Below, piece after piece: positions 32,216 through 43,104 of a DNA stretch of 64,000 nt (position 1 is its first letter; each line of letters opens with the position of its first letter). Under the pieces are notes generated by a model. The model saw only the letters and a list, made by a program, of their open reading frames with translations. It was not told the DNA's origin and did no database searches. Location: positions 310,001-374,000 of the forward strand of contig JALMQS010000136.1 of assembly GCA_024734495.1 (NCBI GenBank), given 5' to 3'. The DNA is from Forficula auricularia. Lineage: Eukaryota; Arthropoda; Insecta; Dermaptera; Forficulidae. A program made the position numbers and the translations under genes.

Positions 32216-32309
32216 TTATTTTGTCAAAAAACTGTTCTCTACCATATAATGATGAATACACGGTATTGGCGAAGTGCATGCAACTGAATCGATCGCAGCG
32301 ATCGTTGTG

Positions 32310-32505
32310 GTCAAATTTTGGTTAAATCATGCTCACGTTCAGGGTAAACAAATAAAAATTAATTTTAATATAATGATGCTAGACCGGTTTTATTATATTT
32401 TAAACAATTTTCGATGCTCACTGTCCATCCAGAGAATTTAAAGACCGAGTAAAAGAGCATCGAAAATTGTTTAAAATAAAATAAAAATTAATATTAAAAA
32501 TGGTG
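32310..32505. repeat. Foldback hairpin
   Basis: AATAAAAATTAATTTTAATA and TTTTAAACAATTTTCGATGC are mirrored by GCATCGAAAATTGTTTAAAA and AAAATAAAAATTAATATTAA around 32425. Confidence 0.65.
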
Positions 32506-32640
32506 CATTAAAGTTGCTGTGTAGTTCATTGTAAAAATACAGGCATACATAGTGACTGGAAATTTTATACATTTTCAGTTACTAGTTGGAAATTAGAAAA
32601 ACGGAAAAAATGGATAGGTAAATGCAGTTAAGAAAAAAAA
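32503..32640 (+). pseudogene. THAP-like zinc-finger relic
   Basis: The frame reads MVH-stop-SCCVVHCKNTGIHSD, WKFYTFSVTSWKLEKRKKW. This fits the start of a THAP domain (C-x3-C, then FYTFP and a basic RRKKW block). The C-x2-H half is not found downstream. Perhaps from a P-element-type or domesticated transposase. Confidence 0.45.
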
Positions 32641-32769
32641 GTAAGTAGCTCATAACATAACTTAAAATTTACCAATTATAATTTGAAAGTTTTAAATCCA
32701 AGGCTAATAAAAGAACAATTTATAAATTGAAAATAAATTATTATTTAAAAAATTCAGTTGACTATGCTG

Positions 32770-32973
32770 AATTTTTTTTTTTTTTTTTTTTAATTATTAC
32801 ATCTCTCATGTTTTTACTACCATCATTTGCATTGGTATCGCCGTATAACATAATTCCAATAATAAAATCTTTTTTTATGTTCTTTTCAAAAATATATTCA
32901 GTTTTTTCTAGTTAAATTTTTCATTTTTTACACCTCTTCAAAATGTGGTAGATCTTTGCGTCCCCACCCTGTA
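32770..32973. mobile_element. ACAGGGTGG foldback, single arm
   Basis: TTTTCATTTTTTACACCTCT...AAATGTGGTAGATCTTTG...CCACCCTGT matches the right arm of 33335-34211. The left arm is absent. Confidence 0.5.
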
Positions 32974-33334
32974 CAAAGATAAACTATTTTTTGCCCGGAT
33001 TTCACAACGAAAAAGGCAGAATTCTAAACGCCATTCTCACTCAGTAAATTAAAAATTTCATAAACGCATTCAAAAGGTGAATATTCCTCGAATACTTTTT
33101 TCTGCCTATGCTAAAAGATGGGGGACTCGGACCTAAACTTTCCCTTATATACACCCCTGAAATGGAGATGCCAATGTGAGAATTTCTCTGGAGCCCGAAA
33201 TTAACATAGGATTTTCAAAAGAATTAATAACTTTCCAAGACCAGATGATAAACAAGTAAGCTGTTTTAAATTCCGGTGGAATAATTTAAAGGAGAATTCG
33301 GAAAGATGATTTGAAAGATGTGTAGGCTGTAAGC

Positions 33335-34211
33335 ACAGGGTGGAGCATAAAGATCTCCCACATTTTGAAGAGGTATAAAAAATGAAAAAATTTAACTAGA
33401 AAAAACTCAATATTTTTTTTTTTTTTTTTTTTTTTTTTATTTATTTTATTTTAGGTCGTTTTTTAGCTACCAAGGCCATCAACGACCACTTTGTGTACAT
33501 TATTTATAATATTATAATTTTACATTTTTTTGTTATTACTTATATACAATTATATAACACTGTTTCTTTGAGAAACTCTATTGTTCTTTCCACACCAGCC
33601 TTAGTGTCTAAACATTATATATATTATATAATATATTTTTGAAAAGAGCATAAAAAATAATTTTTTTTAAATATGTTTTATACATTATAACATACCAGAC
33701 GAAAAAAAGAGGGTTTCAAAAATGAAAATTATTGCCCTTTCGACCAAACTCAAACAAATTTTGTATACATATTCTGTGGACCCCTCAGATGGCTAGAAAT
33801 GCAAAAAAACTAATCACCCAAAGTGTGTGTGTGTGTTGGCGGTGGGTGGGTGGGGGGTTAAAAATGAAAATTCTAGCCCTTTCGAACAAATTATGTATAC
33901 AAAATTTGGTTGAGTTTGGTCAAAAAGGGCTAGAATTTTCATTTTTGACCCTCCCTCCATTTTAGTGTTAGTTTTGCATTTCTAGCCTTTTTCGTGCCCA
34001 CAGAATATGTATACAAAATTTGGTTGAGTTTGGTCGAAAGGCTAGAATTCCCTTTTAAAGCCCCCCTCTTTTTTTTTGTCAGATCATGTTTAAAACACAT
34101 TAAAAAAAATTATTTTACATTATTTTCAAAAATATATTCTTTTTTTCTACTTAAATTTTTTCATTTTTTATACCTCTTCAAAATGTGGGAGATCTTTATA
34201 GGCCACCCTGT
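33335..34211. mobile_element. ACAGGGTGG foldback with inverted minisatellite core
   Basis: Left ACAGGGTGGAGCATAAAGAT and right ATCTTTATAGGCCACCCTGT are inverted, followed inward by CTCCCACATTTTGAAGAGGT and its complement. The centre (33700-34080) holds inverted copies of the ~119-bp minisatellite (CAAATTTTGTATACATATTC) and a GT/GGGT run at 33820-33855. Confidence 0.75.
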
Positions 34212-34215
34212 TTAA

Positions 34216-34578
34216 GTTGTATAGCACACACACACACCACATGTTTTCTTAAAAAATGGCTCCCAATATAATAAAGTTTATTTCGCTAGATTATATTTAT
34301 TAATGTAGTTTGATTAATCATATTTGAGATTTTAAAAATTATAATTTTCCAAAAGTTTTGATACTTAGTGCCTAGAGATGCAACCCACAATGCAGAGCGC
34401 TCTATTTGAATGCATATCCAACCACTATAAAGGCGGCGCTGAGTCTTTCTAATAAATCCGGAATAAAGGTAATACCATACCGAGGGTTGCGTACCTTGTA
34501 ATTCCTAAAATACTTGACTTATCAAAGCTGTTTTTAGTTTCATTGATACTAAGAAGGAAATGAGTTTGTGGAATTTTT
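34216..34578. other. Intergenic, nothing recognised
   Basis: AT-rich with no element ends. Confidence 0.35.
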
Positions 34579-35271
34579 TAACCGACTTCAAAAAAGGAGG
34601 AGGTTCTCAATTCGACTGAATTTTTTTGTGTCTATGTTACCTGATTTCTTCGGCAATTGTGAACCGATTTTGATGATTTTTTTGCATTGGGTTCAGTATA
34701 GTTTCCGATTGGTGCCACATAAATTTCATTGGTATTGGACATTTTTTGTTATGTATGTTCAGCGCATAACTTCTTTGTTTATGAACCGATTTGAATGATT
34801 CTTTCTGCATTTGGATCAGTATAGCTCCAAGATACTCAAGATACCTAACTATTTATTTATTTTATGTATGTTCTGCGAGAACTTTTTGGCACGTGGACCG
34901 TTTTCGATGATTCTTTTTTATTGGAAAGGGGGTACCTTAGGGGTGGTGCCATATTAATTTGGTCAAGCTCTGATGATATGATCAATGACGAAATAACGTA
35001 AATCTCCAATTCTTATGATCAAATAATCGAAATTATAATAAATAAAATCTTTTATAAAAAAATCTGAAAACATTCATTTAAAACACCGCAAACGTTTCGA
35101 GAGAATTTCATATTTATGAATTGAATTTTATTATCAATTTCTGATTCATTCGCCCGACGCTTTTTCTTACGAGATGCGGTATTATATCAAGTGACTATTA
35201 ATAATATCACTAAAAAGGAAAAAATAAAAAAATAGACTTCAAAAAAATTAAATGCAACAAATAAAATAATT

Positions 35272-35642
35272 AATAAGTTGTTGTAAGGAAATAAAGACAA
35301 TAGATTATGCAAATATTTTTATTTTATGCCAACGTTTCGTCAACTTTGTTGACTTCCTCAGGTCTCAAACAAATTAATTTCTTTGCATATTTGTCATTTT
35401 ATAAATATTCATTCTTAGCAAACACATATAGGCCAGTCATTGAACAGATTGAAAATATTTCCTATCTAAATCTAAAAATATCTTTAGATAGATTGCTAAG
35501 AATGAATATTTATAAATTGACAAATATGCAAAGAAGTTAATTTGTTTGAGCCCTGAGAGTCAACAAAGTTGACGAAACGTTGGCATAAAATAAAAAATAT
35601 TTTCATGATCTATTGTCCTTATTTCTACAACAACTTATTAAT
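35272..35642. mobile_element. Hammerhead-bearing foldback 5
   Basis: Arms AATAAGTTGTTGTAAGGAAA and TATTTCTACAACAACTTATT. Inward are CCAACGTTTCGTCAACTTTG and its complement. The left arm read on - has CUGAGGA; the right arm has a 2-base deletion, CUGAGAG. Confidence 0.85.
35323..35369 (-). ncRNA. Hammerhead ribozyme candidate 5
   Basis: On -: stem I 5' UUUGAGAC; CUGAGGA (35361-35355); stem II GUCAAC-AAA-GUUGAC, perfect 6 bp; GAA; ACGU; H17 = U (35331); stem I 3' GGCAUAAA. The partner arm preserves UUUGAGCC, which would restore stem I to 7 pairs with one A-A mismatch. Confidence 0.65.
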
Positions 35643-36219
35643 TTAATTGATGGACATAAACAATCAAAATATAAAAATAATAAGAACTCAAAATCAAATA
35701 AAATGCATTAAAATGTATAAAATAATTATCTAATTTAGTTACCACTAAACGATGAAATTGTTACATGAAATCACTTTTTGAAGTCGGTGCTAAACAAACT
35801 ATATAAGCGAGCTTACCCCCACAAATGTATTAAATAAGATCCGTCGAGTTCGATTCATAAAATGTATATGTTTGGCACCGACTTCAAAAAGTGATTTCAT
35901 GTTAATATTTCGTCGTTTAGTTGTAACTAAATTAGATAATTATTTTATACCTTTTAGTGCATTTTATTTGATTTTTGAATTCTTATTATTTTATTTGTTG
36001 CATTTAATTTTTTGAAGTCGGTTTAATTTTTTATTTTTATATTTATTTAGTTTCTAAACGCCGATAGCTGCAAAAATGACCTAAAAAACTGCCAATTTGG
36101 AGCTCCCTTACTTCGTCATTTTAAATTGAAATCAATTTTTTTAAAAGCGCGTCGAATATTCTACAGAGAGATATTTTTACAGAGATATCTCACGATTTAT
36201 GATAAAAGATATTTTTTTA

Positions 36220-36865
36220 TTAACAGGAATAGTAGGGAATTGGATAAAAATATGTAGCGAACCTAGGATGATAAAATTTGGCTTATTGGTAGAGTTAAAG
36301 TCATTAATAAAGGTAAAAATATTTTCACAAAAAATTAACCACCTTAAACCGCTAAAACGAATGGAAAGAAGTTTGTAGGGTAAATTAAACCCATTAAAAA
36401 AAATAATAATAACAAAAGCCACATTAATTATTAATTATGTTGATTAATGTCCATTATAATTAGTAGATTAAAAATTCACAGTTTATTGGACAGTTTTTTT
36501 TATTGAAGCTCTTCTTCAATTTTTGAACAACGTTTCGTCTCTCTCGAGACTTTTTCAAGTACTGCAAACAAGAACAAAGATCTATTAGGTGAAAGTCTTC
36601 ACAAATCAACTAAACATATAGGTACAGGAAAAAGTCTCGAGAGAGACGAAACGTTGTACAAATTGAAGAAGACTTCAATAAAAAAAACTTTGTACAATAA
36701 ACTGTGAATTTTAATTAACTTACAAAAATAAAATAAATCTCACCAAAAACATTTATGTTAAAAAACAGGCCACTGAGGAAGTCAAAATAATTAGATAAAA
36801 CGTCAAGTCCATTTAATAAAAAACTGTGTTTTTAATTTTATCCAATTCCCTACTATTCCTGTTAC
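36220..36865. mobile_element. Foldback with nested hammerhead foldback
   Basis: Outer arms TAACAGGAATAGTAGGGAAT (left) and its complement ATTCCCTACTATTCCTGTTA (right). The inner pair 36460-36715 has AACAACGTTTCGTCTCTCTC with its mirror. The inner cores are degenerate (UUGAAAA and AGGAAAA in place of CUGANGA) but keep stem II GUCUC-GAGA-GAGAC and GAAACGUU. At 36775-36797 a third decayed core reads CUGAGGA...UAAAACGUC. Confidence 0.75.
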
Positions 36866-37106
36866 TAATTTACTATAGATACGAATGATGCAACATAATA
36901 TTTTTTTATATTTGATGAACATAAAAAAATTCGTCCCCAAAATATTATTTTATTTAAAATTTTAATGAAATTTTTGTTTTGCGGGAAAATGAATGCATTT
37001 GAACTTTATCTTCAGTTGTGAGCTATCGATGTATTGTTTTAAAAAGAAAGAATTTACTAATGTTTTTCTCATAGTTTCAAGGACATCAGACAAGTGAGTT
37101 GTGGAA

Positions 37107-37153
37107 TAAGCCGCTGAAGAAGTCATAAATAAATTGACGAAACGTCCGGCATA
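37107..37153 (+). ncRNA. Hammerhead ribozyme candidate 6
   Basis: On +: stem I 5' UAAGCCG (37107-37113); CUGAAGA (37114-37120); stem II AGUCA...UGAC (37121-37138); GAA (37139-37141); ACGU (37142-37145); C17 at 37146; stem I 3' CGGCAUA (37147-37153). Stem I pairs CGGC/GCCG, one A-A mismatch, then UA/UA. Complete core. A downstream block TGTTTTTAATTT...CCAACTTCCTACGATTCC is shared with 36830-36865. Confidence 0.7.
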
Positions 37154-37304
37154 CTGAATGAGATAACTCTGTTTTTAATTTAATTTTTTTTTTTGGTCCA
37201 ACTTCCTACGATTCCATCTCAATAATTTATAAAAATTTGATAAAGTACCTGGAACATCGAGCGGTGCTCGGTAATAAAATTGAAATAAAATTTAATTTAT
37301 ATTT

Positions 37305-37345
37305 TTCCCAACGTTTTGACCCGCTATGGCCATCATCAAGACGTA
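37305..37345 (-). repeat. Decayed hammerhead-like motif
   Basis: On -: CUUGAUGAUGGCCAUAGCGG, then GUCAAAACGUUGGG. C3 is U and G12 is A, so the core is dead. Neighbouring frame 37237-37464 is not recognised. Confidence 0.45.
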
Positions 37346-37639
37346 TCACTGGGCACAAAATTTTGAATGTAATTGCAATTAAAAATAATATTAATATACA
37401 CGACGGTTCTTTCGTCGATAAGGAGGGACGATCCTTCGAATTATCGGATTTTTCAAGAGAATGAAATTGATATTATAATAAATCATTTTATAGAAAAATA
37501 CCTTTAATCAATTAAATTGGCAAATTCTAATATATAATAATATTTGTAATGATCTATTAGTGGAATTTAAAAAAAAAAAAAACAATTAATTTTATTAAAA
37601 GAAAATTGAAAAAAGTGTAAGTATAAATTTTTATTCAAA

Positions 37640-37800
37640 CAACCACCCGTGAATGATTATTTCAATTAACAAAAAAAACATCAAAAACAAATTATCCGAA
37701 GATGAGACCGTGACAAATCGAAATGCCCCTAACCCGTGAATTTCATCCAAATCGTTAGAACCGTTTTGGAGAAACCGTTCTATATATATATATATATATA
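37640..37800 (-). mobile_element. Possible Helitron 5' end
   Basis: On + the order AATTTCATCCAAATCGTTAG, AACCGTTTTGGAGAAA, then (TA)n resembles the plus-strand right end of the Helitron at 60412-61382 (AAATTTCATTAAAATCCCTT, CAGCCGTTTTTACG, TATATATATAGA). The CTAG end was not found. Confidence 0.35.
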
Positions 37801-37869
37801 TTATATATACAAGAATTGCTCGTTTAATATAAGATAAGATAAGATAAAAACAAGCAATTGGTTCATACA

Positions 37870-38500
37870 ATAAACATATAATTTATTTATCTGTTTTTTA
37901 AATTATTTATTTTAAAATAATTTAACAACAATTTCTTCAAACCCAGTGATATATTTTAACTATTTATTTGATTATTTATTTATTCTTCGCAGTGTATTTA
38001 TTTATTTATTTTTATTATTTGGACGATATGCGGAATTCCTTTTTTTGTTATTATTGTTATTTTATTCTTGGTCGCAGCATACTAAGGTTTCACACCGTTC
38101 TGCTGTGGCCCCACCTGAGCCACTCAACCGGATCCTGAAAAAAAATCATATGAATGTAATTTTACGAGAGAGGAGAAATAAGGTAAAAGATATGTGTTTG
38201 GCTACATTACCTTGCTCTTTACTTACTTTTACTAATGTTCAATTTAAATATTCTTGTTCTTATTTCCTTCCATGCTCATTTTAATAAAAAAAACTGAATA
38301 TTTTAAATTAGATAAAAATCCATAATAAGATACATATTTTTAAAGTGTCCTTTTATAATTTGAGAAAAAGAATAAAAAAAAAAAGAATTAAATAGTTCAA
38401 TTTAAATATTTTAAAAAACTTGCATAAAAAATGAATTATAATCGTGTACTTTAATGTGACCTGAATAGAAGCCAAGTTTAATCTAGCAATTGTCTTTTGT
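37870..38500. other. Intergenic or intron, no repeat recognised
   Basis: 37946-38284 is an open + frame rich in Phe/Leu at the N-side, then HRSAVAPPEPLNRILKKNH. No family recognised; no splice or promoter support. Confidence 0.3.
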
Positions 38501-38502
38501 AA

Positions 38503-38629
38503 TCACCTTTTAAGTCGAACTTCTCTTCTTAAAGACTGGTTGTAGAAGTAGTTTAAGAAAGTATTCCAAGCTAAGTGAGCGCAAAATGAACATTTAGCAT
38601 CGGAAGGTTCCTCTCTAACTGTAGGTCGA
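38503..38629 (-). CDS. Candidate - strand exon, gene unknown
   Basis: Not a recognised family. On - a pyrimidine-rich tract (TTTTTTATTTCTGTTTTC) leads to TATATTAG, then an open frame: RPTVREEPSDAKCSFCAHLA, WNTFLNYFYNQSLRREVRLK, R and TGA (38505-38503). It could be a terminal exon, or an internal exon of 123 nt ending AAAAG|GTGATT at 38507. The acceptor phase (first base completes a codon) equals that of the exon at 55322, so both could be used from one upstream donor. The sequence is not repeated elsewhere in the window, unlike its surroundings. Confidence 0.4.
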
Positions 38630-38774
38630 CTAATATAAATGAAAACAGAAATAAAAAATTATAAATTTCATTAGTAATTATATTTGAGAATGAATTTCAA
38701 ACAAAGGCTCAGCAAGAAGGTTTTATAGAATAGGACTATTCTTTGTAAAATTAGAAAATTAATTAGATGCATAT

Positions 38775-39679
38775 ACAGGGTGTTTAGAAAAAAGGTTCCA
38801 TGACTTCAGGTCGTGTGTGATTCCCCACATCAAATTTAGATGAGAAGTTCCAATAAACATAGGTCCAATAACGCTTCATTTTCTGTCTGATCGCCAATTT
38901 TTTTTTAATAAAAACGTCTATCTTGAGAACTGATGTAGATATGTTTGTGAAATTTGGTACACATGTACTTAATTACATTATTTACTATTTAAAAAAATAG
39001 CTAAATTTTATCTTGAAAATTTTCTAAATGGCAGCCATTTAAAGTTTTTAATTGTTAATAACTTTTTAATCTTTCATTTTATTTAAATTACTATTATCAG
39101 ATAAAATATTACCCTATTTATTGTAAACAAAATGACATCTTATTTTTCAAGATCCGATAAAAAATAACGAAGTTATGATAAAATTTGTAAGAAAATATGA
39201 GAAAATGATGCCGGTCTTAAAATTAAGTCTACGGAAGCCAGTAATGGTGCTTACACAAATTTTGTCATAACTTGGTTATTTTTTAATAAATCTTGAAAAA
39301 TAAGGTGTCATTTTGTTCACAATAAAAAGGGGAACATTATATCTAATGATACTAATTTTAATATAATGTAAGATTAAAAAGTTATTCACAATTAAAAAGT
39401 TTAAATGGCCGCCATTTCGAAAACTTTCAAGATAAAATTTAGCTACTTTTTTAAATATCAGGTAATGTAGTTAGGTACATGTGTACCAAATTTCATAAAG
39501 ATATCTACACCTGTTCTCAAGATAGACGCTTTTTCTTAAAAATAAAAAAAATAAAAAAAATGGCGACCAGACAGAAAACGATGCGTTTTTGGACCTATGT
39601 TTATTGGAACTTTTTCATCTAATTTTGATGTGGGAATTACGCCCTGAAGTCTTGTCATCCTTTTTCTTAACATCCTGTA
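38775..39679. mobile_element. ACAGGGTG foldback, ~450-bp arms
   Basis: Left ACAGGGTGTTTAGAAAAAAG and right TTCTTAACATCCTGTAT. Inner arms share ATAAACATAGGTCCAATAAC and its complement, and CTAAATTTTATCTTGAAAAT and its complement, to a centre near 39215. No coding remnant. Confidence 0.85.
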
Positions 39680-39865
39680 TAGTTGTAGCCAGGTTGAGGG
39701 ATGGAAGAATTCAAAACTCACGAAATTTTGAAAAAAATAAATAAATAAATAAAAAAATTGTTCCTAAAAAGTGAAAAAATTTTCAATTCTCTAAACCAAT
39801 GTGGCGACAAACCTTTAGCAATGTCCCGATAAAAATTAAGAATTAATTTTTCCCAGTACTTATAC

Positions 39866-41765
39866 TTTATTTGAATACAAGTAAAGTATTGGAATCGGTC
39901 TCGTGGCAAGCGCGACTTCAAAGGTTCCTCAAGTAAAGACTACGGAACCCATGGTCTCAATCAAAGTCACAAATTGTAATATTCATTTTGGTTTAATTTT
40001 AGGACCTTACAATTTTGCCAAAAATTAGATGGGGTCTCGTTCAGAGCCCAAAAAGTGCGATTTTTTCATTTATTAATTGTATGTATCCGTTAGTAAAATA
40101 TACTGTAAAGTCTTAAAAAATCGAACCACTTTATTATTTTTTATATTAACTTGAATTTAGAGACGCGTCCGTTGTTTCGTCTATGATTAATGAGAAAAAT
40201 TTTGTGTTGACAAGAAATACAATTTTTTTTCGTAACATATGGTCATAATTTTCATTTATTGTTGTATTTTTGTAGTTTTCATTCTACTTGCTTTAATACC
40301 TACGGCAATGTCCGAATGTACACAAGACTGACTTTATTAAATGAGACAAGTGTTCCATCAAGATAAATAGTGTTCAGCTATCAAAGGTGCTAATTTTAAT
40401 TCAGATATTTTCACTTGCAAATTGTTTTTTAAATTAATTTTCTTAACAACTTTATCAATAGGAACCACATTCTGTTGAATATTTAGAACTAAGTTTGTGT
40501 AGCGCGTCATCTATACGTACTTTATATTGATATTTTGAAGCTTATAATTTTTAGGACTTAACGTATCATAGCATACCTTTGAGATATTTTATGGAATGTA
40601 CTAGAAACTAAATTATTTGAATGTTAATATATTATTGTTGTTTCAGGCAAAAATGTACTCTAAATAATACATTTGTACATTAACGGCAGCACTGGATGGA
40701 TGTTTGTATGTATGGATTACTTCATTTCCTCTACGATTTTTTCCACACCATTCAACCTATTGAAATGAAATTTAAAACATACCATTTCTTTAACAAAATG
40801 AAGCGCTGATTAGTTTTGCTACATATCGGCCAACAAAATTAGTAATTACTTTATTCCAGTATTTTTTAGTTTTTATATAAATATCTTGAAAATGGCTTAA
40901 TCAATATTAGTAGATATGGATAAAGTAAAAATAATTAATTTTCAATATGTTGGACGGTGTGGAAAAGTTCGTGGAGGAAATAATGGAATCCATAGATACA
41001 AACATATCGGGTGGGGCAGAGAACTTTGCTTATTTAGAAATTCAATTAAGAAAAAACTTACCGCAGATATATGTTTAATTTTTTGAACAGCATCAAGTAC
41101 AACGTTTAAATTTTATGTTTATACAGCTTTAAAGATGATAATTTTATCAGGCAAATGGCGTCCATTATTCTCAATACATTGCGTAAATCGAACTCGGAAG
41201 TTTCGTTCAACTCTTTCCAGCACATCGACGGGTATGTTGAAGACAGCTTGACGAATGTTGTTCTTCAGGTGAGCCAGGTTCTAGGACAATGATTTTAGAT
41301 AGCCCTACAAAAAATAGTCGCAGGGAGCTAGTATTAGGCGACCGTACTGGGCAGTGCAGAACGCCCTTCAAGGAGATGACACAGTTTATTTGAGAATAAT
41401 AGACGCCATCTGCCTAATATCATCTTTAAAACTGTGTAAACATAAAATTTAAATTTTGTACTTTATGCTGTTCAAAGTATTAAATATATATCTGCGTTAC
41501 TTTTTTCTTAATTGAATTTCTAAATAAACAAGGTGCTCTGCCACGCCCTATACATCACCACGGACTAAATGAAAAAATCGCACTTTTTGGCCCCTGGACG
41601 AGACCCCATGTAATTTTTGGCAAAAGTGTCAGGTCCTAAAATTAAACCTGATTGAATACTACAATTTGTGACTTTGATTGAGACCATGGGTTCCGTAGTC
41701 TTTACCCGAGGACCCTTTGAAGTCGCGCTTGGCACGAGACCGATTACAATACCTTATCCATGCTT
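39866..41765. mobile_element. Composite: inverted arms around a transposon foldback
   Basis: Outer arms 39866-40085 (AAGTAAAGTATTGGAATCGG, GACTACGGAACCCATGG) and 41565-41765 (mirror). The interior at 40690-40930 repeats at 47240-47450 (AAAATGAAGCGCTGATTAGT, ACATATCGGCC), so arm plus interior belong to one family with a copy at 47010-47460. The Tc1/mariner-type foldback 41005-41551 is nested at the right. Confidence 0.6.
41005..41551 (-). mobile_element. Tc1/mariner-type foldback with transposase C-terminus
   Basis: Ends GGGTGGGGCAGAGAACTTTG and AGGTGCTCTGCCACGCCCTA, arms about 180 bp. The - strand frame across the centre gives LKNNIRQAVFNIPVDVLERV, ERNFRVRFTQCIENNGRHLP; upstream on - are decayed PVRSPN and LFFVGLSK. 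This is the region after the last catalytic Asp of an insect IS630/Tc1-like transposase. A second copy starts at 56831. Confidence 0.75.
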
Positions 41766-41854
41766 CTCTATGGATAAAATAAAAATAAATAATCAAAATT
41801 ATCATATATATTTCAAATAACTCCGGAAGTTTGAACATTATATATTCATTTTAT

Positions 41855-42300
41855 AATGAATTCCAGAATACAAGAGGAGCTTGTAACATATCTACGTGAA
41901 ATCCACGACAAGGGAAGGAAGGTGTCTTTAAGGACTAAAGGGATTCCAGCTGAGTTGGTGTGAGAAGTTGGAATCCCTTGGGGGTCCCGGGGATGGCTTC
42001 TAAAATGTCTGGGAGGTTCTCCTTCGACTTGTCACTGGCGTTAAAGGCTGCCGGCCAATTGATTTTGGTCCCACGTCGTCTGATGAATTGTTGATGCTGG
42101 GATGCCGGCCAGGATCAACCGCCAACATCGACATCGTCTTCCTAGGGGTCCTGGGGGAGGAGATGCTAGACTTAGAGAATAGATTTCCTACCCCCATTCT
42201 ATCTGAAGTCACACACCATGACCCCTGGGAAATGGATCTTAAGGGTTGGGAGAATTCGCTTGCGAACTGTGTGCAAGGAGCTTTGATCTAGTTACTTTCC
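41855..42300 (+). other. GC-rich patch with two open frames, unrecognised
   Basis: Clearly higher GC than its neighbours. + frames: 41859-41963 (MNSRIQEELVTYLREIHDKG...) and 42088-42291 (GCRPGSTANIDIVFLGVLGE, ENRFPTPILSEVTHHDPWEM). The two could be parts of one ORF interrupted by a stop and a shift. No family recognised; it may be the relic of a transposon or captured gene. Confidence 0.35.
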
Positions 42301-42502
42301 TTATCAATCTATTATTAAATAGAGGCTAAAATAAAATATTTAAATTAAAAAACAAAAAGTTAAATAAATAAAAAGTTGGAGACGAATACTTTTACACTCT
42401 TTATATTCTACAATTTAGTATTCGGAAACAATTAGAAAGAAAATATATTACTCAAAATTTAAAGATGTATTTATTGGACTGTTATTCATTTTTTTCTTCT
42501 TT

Positions 42503-42557
42503 CCTTTAAAACCAACATTTCGGAAAATTCTTCCCTCCTTCTTCAGGGTTTCAAAGG
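42503..42557 (-). ncRNA. Hammerhead ribozyme candidate 7 (AUGU stem III)
   Basis: On -: stem I 5' CCUUUGAAACC; CUGAAGA (42546-42540); stem II GGAGG.../...UUUUCC with wobbles; GAA; AUGU instead of ACGU (still A-U and U-G closable); H17 = U (42514); stem I 3' GGUUUUAAAGG. Stem I forms 11 continuous pairs including one G-U. Confidence 0.6.
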
Positions 42558-42644
42558 GTCAAGAATGAAGCATCTTGTTTCCTTCCTTCATTGACCCTTT
42601 GAAACGTTGAAGGAGGAAAAATCCTCCAAAACGTTGGTTTTAAA

Positions 42645-42812
42645 CGAGGGGTGAACCGCGATCTAATATCGCGTACACCTACTTCCACTTCGACTCTCAT
42701 TTCCAAGTAGAAGACAATAGATGAACATTATCTAATGAATTCCAAAATAACTCCACATAATTCCAAAGACGTGTACACTGTACACCTAATTCCAATCGCG
42801 GTTTACCCCTCA
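42645..42812. mobile_element. MITE, GAGGGGTGAACCGCG family, copy 3, 8-bp TSD
   Basis: CGAGGGGTGAACCGCG ... CGCGGTTTACCCCTCA, flanked by GTTTTAAA at 42637-42644 and 42813-42820. The host arm sequence GGTTTTAAAGGAAAG confirms the empty site. 8-bp duplication points to the hAT superfamily. Confidence 0.92.
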
Positions 42813-43104
42813 GTTTTAAAGGAAAGGGGAAAAAATGAATGACAGTCCAATCAAACCAACTTATTTGGAAATGTAATAATTTTTTTCTTCATTATTTTTG
42901 GGCTGCCTTCCATTCCTTTCAACTATATTTTTTTTCTGTTTTAATAGTCCATATAGCTATTTGATGGCTCATATTTTTGAACATAAAACTCTTAGAGAAA
43001 TCGGAAAGATCGTTTTCGTTCACGATTTCCAGAATCAAATCTTCTTATTCGAGGGCTTTGACTAGATGGAATTTAAAAAAACGAAATTATAAGGCTCATG
43101 TTTC

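Larger units (their letters stand above)
34579..36027. mobile_element. AACCGACTTCAAAAA element with nested foldbacks
   Basis: Left end AACCGACTTCAAAAAAGGAG; right end TTTTTTGAAGTCGGTTT at about 36011-36027. The interior contains the hammerhead foldback at 35272-35642 and an inverted pair (35690-36010) with GAAATCACTTTTTGAAGTCGG on both arms. A second copy of the inner pair is at 46625-47010. Confidence 0.6.
42465..42850. mobile_element. Hammerhead-bearing foldback 6, split by a MITE
   Basis: Arms GGACTGTTATTCATTTTTTT (left) and AAAAAATGAATGACAGTCC (right). Inward are CCTTTAAAACCAACATTTCG and mirror. The right arm is interrupted at 42645-42812 by MITE copy 3. The right-arm core is deleted (ACGUUGAAGGAGG). 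Confidence 0.85.

Noticed and set aside
37237..37464. 75-codon frame as a Penelope protein
   Set aside because: Lies next to a decayed ribozyme motif, but no RT or GIY-YIG motif is visible.
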